From an uncultured Christensenellaceae bacterium (GTDB taxonomy: Bacteria; Bacillota; Clostridia; Christensenellales; Borkfalkiaceae): 42,821 bases of DNA. Below the pieces are notes generated by a model. That model saw nothing but the letters and a program-made list of their open reading frames with translations. It was not told the origin of the DNA and did not search any database. Shown here in pieces: positions 23,086 to 30,146 of this stretch. How positions within the stretch are numbered: the stretch's first letter is position 1; each line of letters begins with the position of its first letter. The stretch is from NCBI GenBank assembly GCA_910588685.1, contig CAJUPX010000019.1, positions 3,055 through 45,875 of the forward strand. Direction: 5' to 3'. The position numbers and the translations under genes were made by a program.

Positions 23086-23334
23086 ATTTTAAGTCGCGGG
23101 TTGCAACATTATCCATATCATCATACGTCTGGTTTTCGCCGCACATACCCCATATAAAGGTGTAGTTATGGGTGCCTACTCCGCTGTGAATTGACCAGCT
23201 CGGCGAAATTACAGCCTGTTCGTTGTGCATTATAACGTGGCGCGTTTCCTGCGGCTGTCCCATATGATGTATAACCGCCTCGTTTTCGGGGAGCTCGAAG
23301 TACATATAAACTTCCATTCTCCTTTCGTGGGTGC
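23084..23334 (-). pseudogene. kduI: 5-keto-4-deoxyuronate isomerase remnant (kduI C-terminus)
   Basis: The final third of KduI: THERRMEVYMYFELPE, then GQPQETRHVIMHNEQAVISP and SWSIHSGVGTHNYTFIWGM to a natural stop. It retains three of four expected metal ligands (one His and Glu in THERRME, His in SIHSGVG); the first His falls at the junction and reads Cys. Upstream, the sequence changes at 23331-23336 (GTGCAC) into a MATE transporter gene in another frame. The intact enzyme acts in pectin/uronate breakdown. About two thirds of the gene is missing. Confidence 0.88.
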
Positions 23335-23910
23335 ACGTAAATAAGCAGCGCGTTCAGCCCCACGTTTGCAACAAAGCTGATTGCGCCCGAAACAAGCGTA
23401 TTTACGCTTTTGCGCTGTGCGCGCAAAATTGCAGCGCAGGAATTGAACACCGCGAGAAATGGAAATGACGCAGCCATTACGTAAAAATACGTATAGGCAA
23501 AACCGAGATATTCTTCGTTATCGTTCTTTCCGCCGAAAAAAAGATTAACAATCTGATGATTGAGCGCGAGACAGACAGTCATTATCACAATAGACGCGAG
23601 CAGCATTAAAACCCCAAGCTGTTTAGCGCTCTTGTTTGCCTCTTCTATTTTGCCCGCTCCTATAAGCTGCGAGGTAATAACCGCGCCGCCCACGCCGAAC
23701 GCCGCAAAAAGCTGTATAAGCAGGCTGGATACCTGGTCAACGTTTGACACCGCGCTCATAGCTGTGCCGTAGTTGCCTATGTCCTTGACCATATACGAGT
23801 CCACAAGTCCGAGCGACATTGAAAGAGCCGACTCGATACATATAGGAACTATAAGAAACAGCAATGCTTTAGCCGTAAAAAGCGTATACTTTTTTTATCT
23901 GTTTTTTCAT
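23331..23910 (-). pseudogene. MATE-family efflux transporter remnant, frameshifted and truncated
   Basis: Starts 3 bp after the GH43 stop (MKKQIKKVYAF). A run of five T (A5 at 23877-23881 on the plus strand) breaks the frame; with four it would read through into LFLIVPICIESALSMSLGLVDSYMV, the MATE N-terminus. About 190 residues and five membrane segments remain, up to NALLIYVH, where kduI sequence begins. Normal MATE proteins have 12 segments and about 450 residues, so this cannot transport. Confidence 0.85.
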
Positions 23911-23913
23911 AAT

Positions 23914-25413
23914 TTATCTGTTTAACCTGCCGTCCGTACAAGTAACTTTAAAGTTTTTAAAAGTAGCAAAACCCTTGCTTAGTCTGTCCGAGCGGGCGTA
24001 AACGCCTATCCGCGCCCCCGTCCACACCCCGGGCGAAGCATAGAATTTATGCGTAAACGCCACTTTGCCGAAAGTAACTTTATATGAAAGTTTATTTAAG
24101 TCCTCGTACTTAGCCGAAATTTTAAATATTATGCCGTCCTCGGAATACGGTTGGCTCCGCGCGAGGGTTCTGTCCGCATCTCCGCCTATTTCACCCTCTC
24201 TCAGCTCTAAAAAATTTTGACCGTCCCGCCTTACAACGCATATATATGCGTACTTTTTGCCGAAAATAACCAGTCCCGTTTCGTCGCCGTCCTCCTTTAA
24301 AGACAGCTTGCATTTAGCGCTCACCGCAAAATTTTTATACTGTACTTTCTGTAAAAGCATCTGCGGTAAATCTGCAAGCGGCTGTCTGCCGTAATAAACG
24401 CAGTTTAATTTTAATCCGCGTTTTATTTCATACCAGCCCTCCTCCGGATTAGCAGGATTCTGCCATACGGGCGAAATGCCGTTTTCAAATTCGTCGCTCG
24501 GCTCTATGCGTTTGCCCGTAACAAACCCCGCAGGATATTCTCCGCCCGCCGCAGGATGCCCCGCCAAGCCGTCGTATCCGCCCTCGCCGAGCGCAATCCA
24601 GCCGTTTTCCCAACGCGCAGGCTGCAAATGCACCACGCGCCCGTATGCACCCCTGTCCTGGAAATGCATAAACGCCCATTTTTCGCCGAAATCGTCCAAA
24701 TCGACAAGCGCGCCCTGATGCGGTCCGTTCACGTCGGTATCGCCCTGCGTTAAAACTATTTTGGTTTTATAAGGACCGTAAATGCTCTCCGAACGCAGAG
24801 CAACCTGCCAACCGGATTTTACGCCGCCCGCCGCGGCAAGAATATAGTAATAGCCGCCGTGGTTATAAACCTTAGGTCCCTCGATTTCTGGGGAGATATC
24901 GGGCTCGGAATAAATAATTTTATAGTCGCCCGCCTCTTTTAAAAGCTCTTCGTCCGTTTCAAATACCGCGAGCTTTGAATTAAATCCCGCGCGCGAGCGG
25001 CAAAAGGCAAACACAACCAAACATTTTCCGTCCACCCAGACAGGGCAGGGGTCTTCGTAGCCCTTTCCGCGCAATAGAGGGCGGGGCGCGCTCCATTCTC
25101 CGTAAATATCGTCGGTTTCGCTTACGTAAATACCCTCGTCCGGGAACGGAATAAGGCAGTAAAATCTGCCGCCGCGGTATCTTATGCAGGGCGCCCACGC
25201 GCCTTCGCCGTGTCTCACCGCATTGAATTTTTCAAAAGGCAGTCTTTTTAGAACGTAGTTTACAAGCTCCCACTCCACAAGATTTTTAGAGTGCAGAACA
25301 GGGACTCCGGGCACATAGTTAAAGCTCGAAGCCACCATATAAAAGTCACCGCCCACCCTTATGACGTCGGGATCGGAATAATCCGATAATATAACGGGAT
25401 TTTCGTATTTCAT
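23914..25413 (-). CDS. GH43 beta-xylosidase/alpha-arabinofuranosidase-type enzyme
   Basis: A 499-residue enzyme without a signal peptide, so probably intracellular. The five-blade propeller domain (about 1-310) has the general base Asp in ILSDYSDPDVIR, the pKa-modulating Asp in GYEDPCPVW and the acid Glu in SPEIEGPKVY. The C-terminal domain (about 315-495) is the beta-sandwich typical of GH43 xylosidases (LLQKVQYKNFAVSAKCKL, DETGLVIFGKKYAYICV). The ATG at 25413 has AAGAGG at good spacing; a GTG two codons earlier is less likely. It would cleave imported xylo- or arabino-oligosaccharides. Confidence 0.9.
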   Translation of the reverse strand: MKYENPVILSDYSDPDVIRVGGDFYMVASSFNYVPGVPVLHSKNLVEWELVNYVLKRLPFEKFNAVRHGEGAWAPCIRYRGGRFYCLIPFPDEGIYVSETDDIYGEWSAPRPLLRGKGYEDPCPVWVDGKCLVVFAFCRSRAGFNSKLAVFETDEELLKEAGDYKIIYSEPDISPEIEGPKVYNHGGYYYILAAAGGVKSGWQVALRSESIYGPYKTKIVLTQGDTDVNGPHQGALVDLDDFGEKWAFMHFQDRGAYGRVVHLQPARWENGWIALGEGGYDGLAGHPAAGGEYPAGFVTGKRIEPSDEFENGISPVWQNPANPEEGWYEIKRGLKLNCVYYGRQPLADLPQMLLQKVQYKNFAVSAKCKLSLKEDGDETGLVIFGKKYAYICVVRRDGQNFLELREGEIGGDADRTLARSQPYSEDGIIFKISAKYEDLNKLSYKVTFGKVAFTHKFYASPGVWTGARIGVYARSDRLSKGFATFKNFKVTCTDGRLNR

Positions 25414-25458
25414 AAACACCTCTTGAAACGTTAAATTTCAGCCGCATCCGCATTGTTA

Positions 25459-25491
25459 TTTTCCCCGCCGAAAAATACCCGGCGGGGAAAA
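25459..25491 (-). terminator. Terminator of uraA-upp
   Basis: 12-bp stem TTTTCCCCGCCG / CGGCGGGGAAAA with an 8-9-nt loop, 18 bp past the upp stop; A/T flanks could make it bidirectional. Confidence 0.8.
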
Positions 25492-25508
25492 CGTTTGTAA
25501 TATTCTAA

Positions 25509-26147
25509 TTATTTGGTTCCGTAGAGCCTGTCGCCGGCGTCGCCGAGCCCGGGCAGAATATAACCGTGCTCGTTAAGCCCCCTGTCAAGTGTCGAAATAT
25601 AAACAGGCACGTCGGGGTGCGCCGCAGCCACCTTTTCAACGCCCTCCGGCGCGGCGATTATAGCCATAAATTTTATTTTTTTACAGCCGCGCTTTTTAAG
25701 AACGGCCAAAGCGTCGCACGCCGAGCCGCCCGTCGCGAGCATAGGGTCTACCAAAAAGACCGTTTTGTTTTCGATACCGTCGGGCAGTTTGCAGTAATAG
25801 GGCTGCGGTTCGAGCGTTTCCTCGTTGCGGTACATTCCTATATGTCCTACTTTAGCCGTGGGAAAAACCTTGTGAACGCCGTTCACCATACCCAGCCCCG
25901 CGCGCAGGATAGGAACTATTGCAATGCTCTCTTCGGGCACTTTGTACTGGGTTGTAACCTCGAGCGGCGTTTCCACCTCTACGGGAATGAGCTCAACGTC
26001 ACCCATACTCTCGTACGTCATCACCGTAGTGATTTCTTCAATGAGTTCGCGGAACTCTTTCATACCAGTATTTTTATCGCGCAGAATTGCAATTTTATGC
26101 TTGATAAGCGGATGGTTGAATACGAATACGTTTTTATACTGTTTCAT
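25509..26147 (-). CDS. upp: Uracil phosphoribosyltransferase
   Basis: A 212-residue salvage enzyme making UMP from uracil and PRPP. Family segments are FNHPLIKHKIAILRDKNTG, VPILRAGLGMVNGV, the PRPP loop VFLVDPMLATGGSA and HGYILPGLGDAGDRLYGTK. The start at 26147 (MKQYKNVFVF) follows AGAGGG and lies inside the end of uraA (14-bp overlap), so translation is coupled to the permease. Usual length. Confidence 0.98.
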   Translation of the reverse strand: MKQYKNVFVFNHPLIKHKIAILRDKNTGMKEFRELIEEITTVMTYESMGDVELIPVEVETPLEVTTQYKVPEESIAIVPILRAGLGMVNGVHKVFPTAKVGHIGMYRNEETLEPQPYYCKLPDGIENKTVFLVDPMLATGGSACDALAVLKKRGCKKIKFMAIIAAPEGVEKVAAAHPDVPVYISTLDRGLNEHGYILPGLGDAGDRLYGTK

Positions 26148-27597
26148 TTTTGCCCTCTTCCGTTTTATTTTCAGCCGTCTGAGCCGCAACAGCGCCCGCT
26201 TCAACCACGTCTTCTATTGCAAGCTGCTCTTCCGTGCCACCTTTCTTTTTAATGTTTACCAAAAGATTTACAACTATGCCGAGAATGAGCGCGCACGCAA
26301 CGGAGGTTATAGTAACTTTGCCGAAGCTGACTACAAGTCCGCCTACGCCCGCAATGAGAATTACCGACACAGTAAACAGATTTCTGTTATCGCCTAAATC
26401 TACGGGCTGAATCATTTTAAGACCGGATACGGCTATAAAACCGTAAAGCGCTATGCAAACGCCGCCCATTACGCAGGCGGGTATTGTTGCAAGCAGAGTT
26501 ATAAAAGGCGCGAAGAACGAAACAGCCATTGCCATTACCGCGGTAACTAAAATGGTTATTACCGAAGCGTTACCGGATATTGCAACGCAGCCGACGGACT
26601 CGCCGTACGTGGTGTTGGGGCAGCCGCCGAACACCGCTCCCGCAATAGACCCCACGCCGTCGCCCAAAAGCGTTTTTGAAAGTCCGGGGTCTTTGAGGAG
26701 GTCTGTTTCAATTATGGAAGAAATATTTTTGTGGTCTGCAATGTGCTCGGCAAAAACTACAAAGGCAACGGGGATATACGCAACCGCGATATTGCCGATA
26801 TACGTACCTATATTGCCGTACGTTCCCGCGGAATAGTTATCTGAGAAAAGCCTTACAAACGCGTAATCCTCCCAGAATTTCCAGTTCATATTTTTGAACA
26901 GCTCAAAATTTACTATTTTCAACGCCTCGATGTCCGCGGCATAGCCTATGCCGGTAAATATTGCCGCTACCGCGTATCCCGCAGCTATACCTATTACGAA
27001 AGGTATCATTTTGAGCATTTTTTTGCCGTATACCGAACAGAGAATTGTCGTCAATAGAGTTACAAGCCCGCATACGAGAGCCAGGTGCGGCGAGCAAACG
27101 GATACGTTTGCAACCTTAATTCCGCCCGAGGTTAAATCGCCTATGGCGTTGCCCGCAAGCGAAAGTCCTATAATGGCAACGGTAGGTCCTATTACTACCG
27201 CGGGCATAATTTTATCTATCCATTTAACACCCGCAAATTTTACTATCACCGCGATTATAACGTATACAAGCCCGGCGAAAACGGCGCCGATTATAAGTCC
27301 CAGATATCCGAGCGCCATTGAAACGCCGCCGGAAAACGCCGAGAACATACTGCCGAGGAAAGCGAACGAGCTTCCGAGGAAAACAGGGCTTCTGAATTTT
27401 GTAAAAAGCAGATATACGATAGTGCCCACGCCTGCGCCGAACAGCGCGGCAGCCGTAGACATATAGTAGCCTGTCTGACCGTAAACCACCATAGGAACCG
27501 CAATCGTCGCAGCGAGAATTGCAAGCAGCTGCTGCAGGGCAAACAGAATAATCTGCAAAGGTTTGGGTCTGTCTTTTACGCCGTAAATGAGTTTCAT
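26134..27597 (-). CDS. uraA: Uracil permease (NCS2 family)
   Basis: A 487-residue transporter with about 14 membrane segments bringing uracil into the cell. Begins MKLIYGVKDRPKPLQIILFALQ; family segments are FLGSSFAFLG, VVIGPTVAIIGLSLAG, the substrate-site area FAEHIADHKN and GDGVGSIAGAVFGGCPNTTYGESVG with QPVDLGDNRNL near the end. A charged cytoplasmic tail (about 450-487) is longer than usual. Operon with upp. No PyrR or uracil-responsive leader is evident; the leader is short. Confidence 0.97.
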   Translation of the reverse strand: MKLIYGVKDRPKPLQIILFALQQLLAILAATIAVPMVVYGQTGYYMSTAAALFGAGVGTIVYLLFTKFRSPVFLGSSFAFLGSMFSAFSGGVSMALGYLGLIIGAVFAGLVYVIIAVIVKFAGVKWIDKIMPAVVIGPTVAIIGLSLAGNAIGDLTSGGIKVANVSVCSPHLALVCGLVTLLTTILCSVYGKKMLKMIPFVIGIAAGYAVAAIFTGIGYAADIEALKIVNFELFKNMNWKFWEDYAFVRLFSDNYSAGTYGNIGTYIGNIAVAYIPVAFVVFAEHIADHKNISSIIETDLLKDPGLSKTLLGDGVGSIAGAVFGGCPNTTYGESVGCVAISGNASVITILVTAVMAMAVSFFAPFITLLATIPACVMGGVCIALYGFIAVSGLKMIQPVDLGDNRNLFTVSVILIAGVGGLVVSFGKVTITSVACALILGIVVNLLVNIKKKGGTEEQLAIEDVVEAGAVAAQTAENKTEEGKNETV

Positions 27598-27632
27598 AGA
27601 ATAGATTTCTCTCCTGTATTACACTATTTGGT

Positions 27633-27661
27633 ATTTTATCATAAACGCGTGCGAAATGCAA
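27633..27661 (-). promoter_or_regulatory. Promoter of uraA-upp
   Basis: On the minus strand, TTGCAT (27656-27661), a 17-bp spacer and TAAAAT (27633-27638). Confidence 0.7.
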
Positions 27662-27727
27662 TAGCAGGCGCTATAATTTATACCATAATTTAAGAATAAT
27701 TTTTTTACCGCCGCGCAAACTTTTAAT

Positions 27728-27892
27728 ATGAGCAAACGCAAAAAAAAGAAAACCATTAAAAACGTAGTTGAAAACGCGGCAAGCGCAAACGAGTTTACGG
27801 GCGCGCTGCAAAAAGTGCACCTCGACCCCGACGAAGTTGAAAAATTCCACAAGATGTACAACGAACTCGACGGTCACGACAGCACCGGTTAA
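27728..27892 (+). CDS. Small basic protein, function unknown
   Basis: A 54-residue frame: a Lys-rich start (MSKRKKKKTIKNVVENAASA), then NEFTGALQKVHLDPDEVEKF and HKMYNELDGHDSTG. It has no signal or membrane segment. The codon pattern matches neighbouring real genes, and a hairpin follows directly, but I see no good ribosome binding site. A small conserved cytoplasmic protein is plausible; the call rests on composition and placement. Confidence 0.5.
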   Translation: MSKRKKKKTIKNVVENAASANEFTGALQKVHLDPDEVEKFHKMYNELDGHDSTG

Positions 27893-27894
27893 AA

Positions 27895-27923
27895 TAGCGC
27901 AACGACAGTTTGCCGTTGCGCTA
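27895..27923 (+). terminator. Hairpin after the 54-residue gene
   Basis: Perfect 10-bp stem TAGCGCAACG / CGTTGCGCTA with a 9-nt loop but no T run; terminator or other structure. Apart from this and the operators further on, 27893-28206 shows no gene. Confidence 0.5.
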
Positions 27924-28076
27924 CCATATTAAACCTGCACCAAAAACACGGCGCGGCTAAAACGTATGCGGTCTACTTATTTTCAGCAAAAAACCTCGGT
28001 TAAGCTCTTCAAACTCTGCATACATTACCTGCGAAAAATAATAAGGTTCTTATTGCGGTGCGCTTAATATTCATTA

Positions 28077-28193
28077 GGTTGCATTTACAACCCTATTATA
28101 GCTGATTGCAAAATAAAAAGGCAACCGGTTAGGGTTGTAAATATGTCCTTAAATTAAAAATTAATTTTGTTAGAATAGAGTTGTAATTACAAC
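28077..28193. promoter_or_regulatory. GTTGTAA-type operators upstream of XRE gene
   Basis: GGTTG-CATTTA-CAACC (28077-28092), a half site GGTTGTAA (28133-28140) and a perfect palindrome GTTGTAATTACAAC (28180-28193) just before the XRE start. They are spaced about 50 bp apart and are likely sites for the gene product. Confidence 0.65.
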
Positions 28194-28206
28194 CATAGGA
28201 CATTTT

Positions 28207-28449
28207 ATGAAATTAAGCACGGCGGTGGCATTGAGAATAAGCAATATTCTGCGGGATAAAAATATGTCGCAGTATAAGCTTGAAAGAAAAATCGCTATGC
28301 CGCACAACACGATGAAGACGCTTATGGGCGAAAGAAACAGCGGCGTAAATTTGAAAACGGTTATGCAGATTATACGCGGACTTGAAATGACTGCGACTGA
28401 ATTTTTCAACGACCCGGTTTTTGAAAACCCGGATTTGGAAATAGATTAA
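28207..28449 (+). CDS. XRE-family regulator
   Basis: An 80-residue protein with a helix-turn-helix: ALRISNILRDKNMSQYKLERKIAMPHNTMKTLMGERNSGVNLKTVMQII, then RGLEMTATEFFNDPVFENPDLEID, a form frequent in Firmicutes small regulators. It carries no other domain. Probably self-regulated through the upstream GTTGTAA sites. It is followed by a family-2 repeat whose hairpin can serve as its terminator. Confidence 0.88.
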   Translation: MKLSTAVALRISNILRDKNMSQYKLERKIAMPHNTMKTLMGERNSGVNLKTVMQIIRGLEMTATEFFNDPVFENPDLEID

Positions 28450-28467
28450 AATTTACGCGCCCCGCAA

Positions 28468-28546
28468 TTACCGTAATTCCCATAGGGAATATAATAAAAC
28501 GCAAATAAAAAGGTTTAGGCATAGCGTTAAGCTGTGCCTTTTCTGT
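28468..28546 (+). repeat. Repeat family 2, copy A (palindrome plus terminator-like hairpin)
   Basis: TTACCGTAATTCCCATAGGG begins the copy; 26 bp after the palindrome comes the hairpin AGGCATAGC-GTTAA-GCTGTGCCT and TTTTCT (28517-28543). Copy B at 42082-42160 has the same layout with paired changes in the hairpin. Both follow plus-strand regulator genes. Confidence 0.75.
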
Positions 28547-28567
28547 ACTTTTTTTCGTGGACGAATT

Positions 28568-28585
28568 AGGCTACTCGTAGCCTAG
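28568..28585. repeat. Short perfect hairpin
   Basis: TAGGCTAC-TC-GTAGCCTA, an isolated 8-bp inverted repeat between the family-2 repeat and the cassette promoter. Role unknown. Confidence 0.5.
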
Positions 28586-28628
28586 TGAGATATAGATATG
28601 TTTTATATTTCCCGCAAAATTCAATAGG

Positions 28629-28657
28629 TTGCGTTCTTTCATTTTTCGTGATATAAT
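28629..28657 (+). promoter_or_regulatory. Promoter of the cassette genes
   Basis: TTGCGT (28629-28634), a 17-bp spacer and TATAAT (28652-28657), 36 bp before the first gene. Confidence 0.75.
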
Positions 28658-28693
28658 GATTGTACGATAAACAGTAATTTGAGGAGATATTTT

Positions 28694-29041
28694 ATGTTTA
28701 ATGAAATATGCATATATGAGGCAAAACTTACCAAGTTAGATGAAATTGAAGAACTAATGAGAGAAGTAGCAGAATTTTATTTGAACCAAGATGGTGTTAT
28801 TGATGTACACTATATAAAACGTACTCACCGACAAAAAGATTTTAATGCTGTTAAAGAGGGTGAATTGCCTGTTCGACTCACGAGAAATGTCGGCAAGGTA
28901 ACATATGTTTTATATTGGGTGCTGGAAAATGAAGAAGCTCATGCAAGAGTCTCAAAACTCGGTGTAGAAAAATTCTATAAACGTTGGAATAGGTGTTTAA
29001 CCACAATGCCTAAAATAATATTAGGCGAAAACATCGTTTAA
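28694..29041 (+). CDS. Small protein, possibly ABM/dimeric alpha-beta barrel-like
   Basis: A 115-residue protein; start at 28694 behind GAGGAG. The N-terminus (MFNEICIYEAKLTKLDEIEEL, then REVAEFYLNQDGVIDVHYIKR) has the strand-helix-strand pattern of ferredoxin-like dimeric barrels such as antibiotic-biosynthesis monooxygenase-type proteins, and the end (EEAHARVSKLGVEKFYKRWNR) would be the second helix. No catalytic residue can be named. AT-rich with codon use unlike the flanking chromosome; first gene of the cassette. Confidence 0.55.
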   Translation: MFNEICIYEAKLTKLDEIEELMREVAEFYLNQDGVIDVHYIKRTHRQKDFNAVKEGELPVRLTRNVGKVTYVLYWVLENEEAHARVSKLGVEKFYKRWNRCLTTMPKIILGENIV

Positions 29042-29096
29042 CATACAACTTCCCGTTTGTCGGAGACTTAATATAGAGCGAAAGGTAAAAGATATT

Positions 29097-29306
29097 TTGA
29101 TAAATAAGTTGAGAGAAAAAACTTTGGTAACTGTCAAAAATGAAGTGGAAATAAATGAATATCCATTTTGTAACGACCTTCCCCTTGTCTATTTGGGGGA
29201 GATTGCCAATATGCCGGAACATGGAATTTTTATAGGAAAATCAGGTAAATGTTATTTCGGTTATCATATTTGGAACTTTCGAGAGTTAAATGAAGATGAG
29301 ATATAG
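29097..29306 (+). CDS. Small conserved hypothetical protein
   Basis: A 69-residue protein with a TTG start at 29097. Its second half, LGEIANMPEHGIFIGKSGKCYFGYHIWNFRELNEDEI, has a conserved-looking GEIxNMPxH ... GYHxWNFREL pattern I associate with small uncharacterised Firmicutes proteins, some of them cassette-borne. No signal or membrane segment. The start choice is uncertain; its ribosome binding site is weak. Second cassette gene. Confidence 0.55.
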   Translation: MINKLREKTLVTVKNEVEINEYPFCNDLPLVYLGEIANMPEHGIFIGKSGKCYFGYHIWNFRELNEDEI

Positions 29307-29350
29307 CCAAACAATTTTCCGAGTTAAAAATGAATATAGCTTACAGTAAG

Positions 29351-29398
29351 TTCAATTCCAGTTTGTGTGGAAGTTGAATTAAACGAAAAACTGGAATT
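29351..29398 (+). promoter_or_regulatory. Mutually exclusive hairpins before the Nudix gene
   Basis: Hairpin A pairs TTCAATTCCA (29351-29360) with TGGAA-TTGAA (29368-29378). Hairpin B pairs AATTCCAGTTT (29354-29364) with AAACTGGAATT (29388-29398). They share AATTCCA, so only one can form, and B ends about 8 bp before the GGAGG site. It may be a translational switch; this is inference. Confidence 0.4.
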
Positions 29399-29417
29399 TA
29401 TAATTATGGAGGCCGCC

Positions 29418-29939
29418 ATGAGACTGCTGTTCAAAATGGACAAAAAGGACTACGATAAATGCACCCATTCGTTTGTCCGCAACTCTGCCAGAAGTATCAT
29501 GATTAAAGGCAAAAAAATAGCAATGATTCATAGTGTTAAGTACGACTATTACAAATTTCCGGGTGGCGGAATCAAGGACGACGAAAACCCTGTGGATGCG
29601 ATGATCCGGGAAACTCGTGAGGAATCGGGTTTAGTCGTCCTGCCGGATACTGTTAAAGAATACGGATATGTGCATCGAATTCAAAGAAGCGACCAGGACA
29701 AAACGGAGTGTTTTATTCAGGATAACTATTACTATCTTTGTGAAAGTGCAGATGAAGCCGTTTCCCAAGAGCTTGACGGCTATGAAGCAGAAGAAGCCTA
29801 TATGTTAGAGTATGTTGAGCCAGATACTGCGATCAGGAAAAATCGTCATGTGACACAGAGCCCGTATAATCCGATGATGTTTGAACGCGCGGCCCGTGTT
29901 CTTGAATTGCTGATCGCAGAAGGGCTATTCGACCGATAA
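29418..29939 (+). CDS. Nudix hydrolase
   Basis: A 173-residue enzyme hydrolysing a nucleoside-diphosphate-linked substrate. The complete Nudix box fits G-x5-E-x7-R-E-U-x-E-E-x-G-U: GGIKDDENPVDAMIRETREE followed by SGL (about residues 51-73), with FPGGG just before it. The start at 29418 was chosen because GGAGG lies 5 bp upstream. Substrate not predictable. Codon use (CTG, CGT, GAT) differs from the chromosome around it, which supports transfer. Last gene of the cassette, with its own terminator. Confidence 0.9.
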   Translation: MRLLFKMDKKDYDKCTHSFVRNSARSIMIKGKKIAMIHSVKYDYYKFPGGGIKDDENPVDAMIRETREESGLVVLPDTVKEYGYVHRIQRSDQDKTECFIQDNYYYLCESADEAVSQELDGYEAEEAYMLEYVEPDTAIRKNRHVTQSPYNPMMFERAARVLELLIAEGLFDR

Positions 29940-29972
29940 ATTTCAATTTATCTTTCTAAAAGGTTTGTAGTA

Positions 29973-30006
29973 AAAAGCTCTCGAACATATCGTTTGAGAG
30001 CTTTTG
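29973..30006 (+). terminator. Terminator of the Nudix gene
   Basis: AAAAGCTCTC / GAGAGCTTTT with an inner AAC / GTT pair (29973-30005). Confidence 0.88.
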
Positions 30007-30112
30007 TCCTTGCTTGAAAGTATAACTCTTAATCATTTAGTTTTTTAATTCCCTATGGGAAGTGCGCTTTTTTGCGGGGCTTTTTTACGTTATACGGATT
30101 TTACGCCTAAGC

Positions 30113-30140
30113 TTGATTTTTTATAAAGGTGTGTTATAAT
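30113..30140 (+). promoter_or_regulatory. glpK promoter placed to give a leaderless message
   Basis: TTGATT (30113-30118), a 16-bp spacer and TATAAT (30135-30140). The start codon begins 7 bp after the -10, so transcription should start at or within a base or two of the ATG. Confidence 0.65.
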
Positions 30141-30146
30141 TAACGT

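Larger units (their letters stand above)
28459..30080. other. Inverted-repeat-bounded cassette of three foreign-looking genes
   Basis: Left end 28459-28490 and right end 30048-30080 are inverted relative to each other: both have GCCCCGCAA outermost and TTCCCATAGGGAAT inside, with a differing 9-10 bp centre. Between them are three plus-strand genes with lower GC and different codon choice. There is no transposase or integrase inside, and no target duplication was identified. This may be an insertion cassette or a coincidence of family-2 repeats. Confidence 0.35.

Noticed and set aside
29349..29360. tRNA T-loop-like GTTCAATTCC
   Set aside because: No acceptor, D or anticodon stems can be placed around it; it belongs to competing hairpins.
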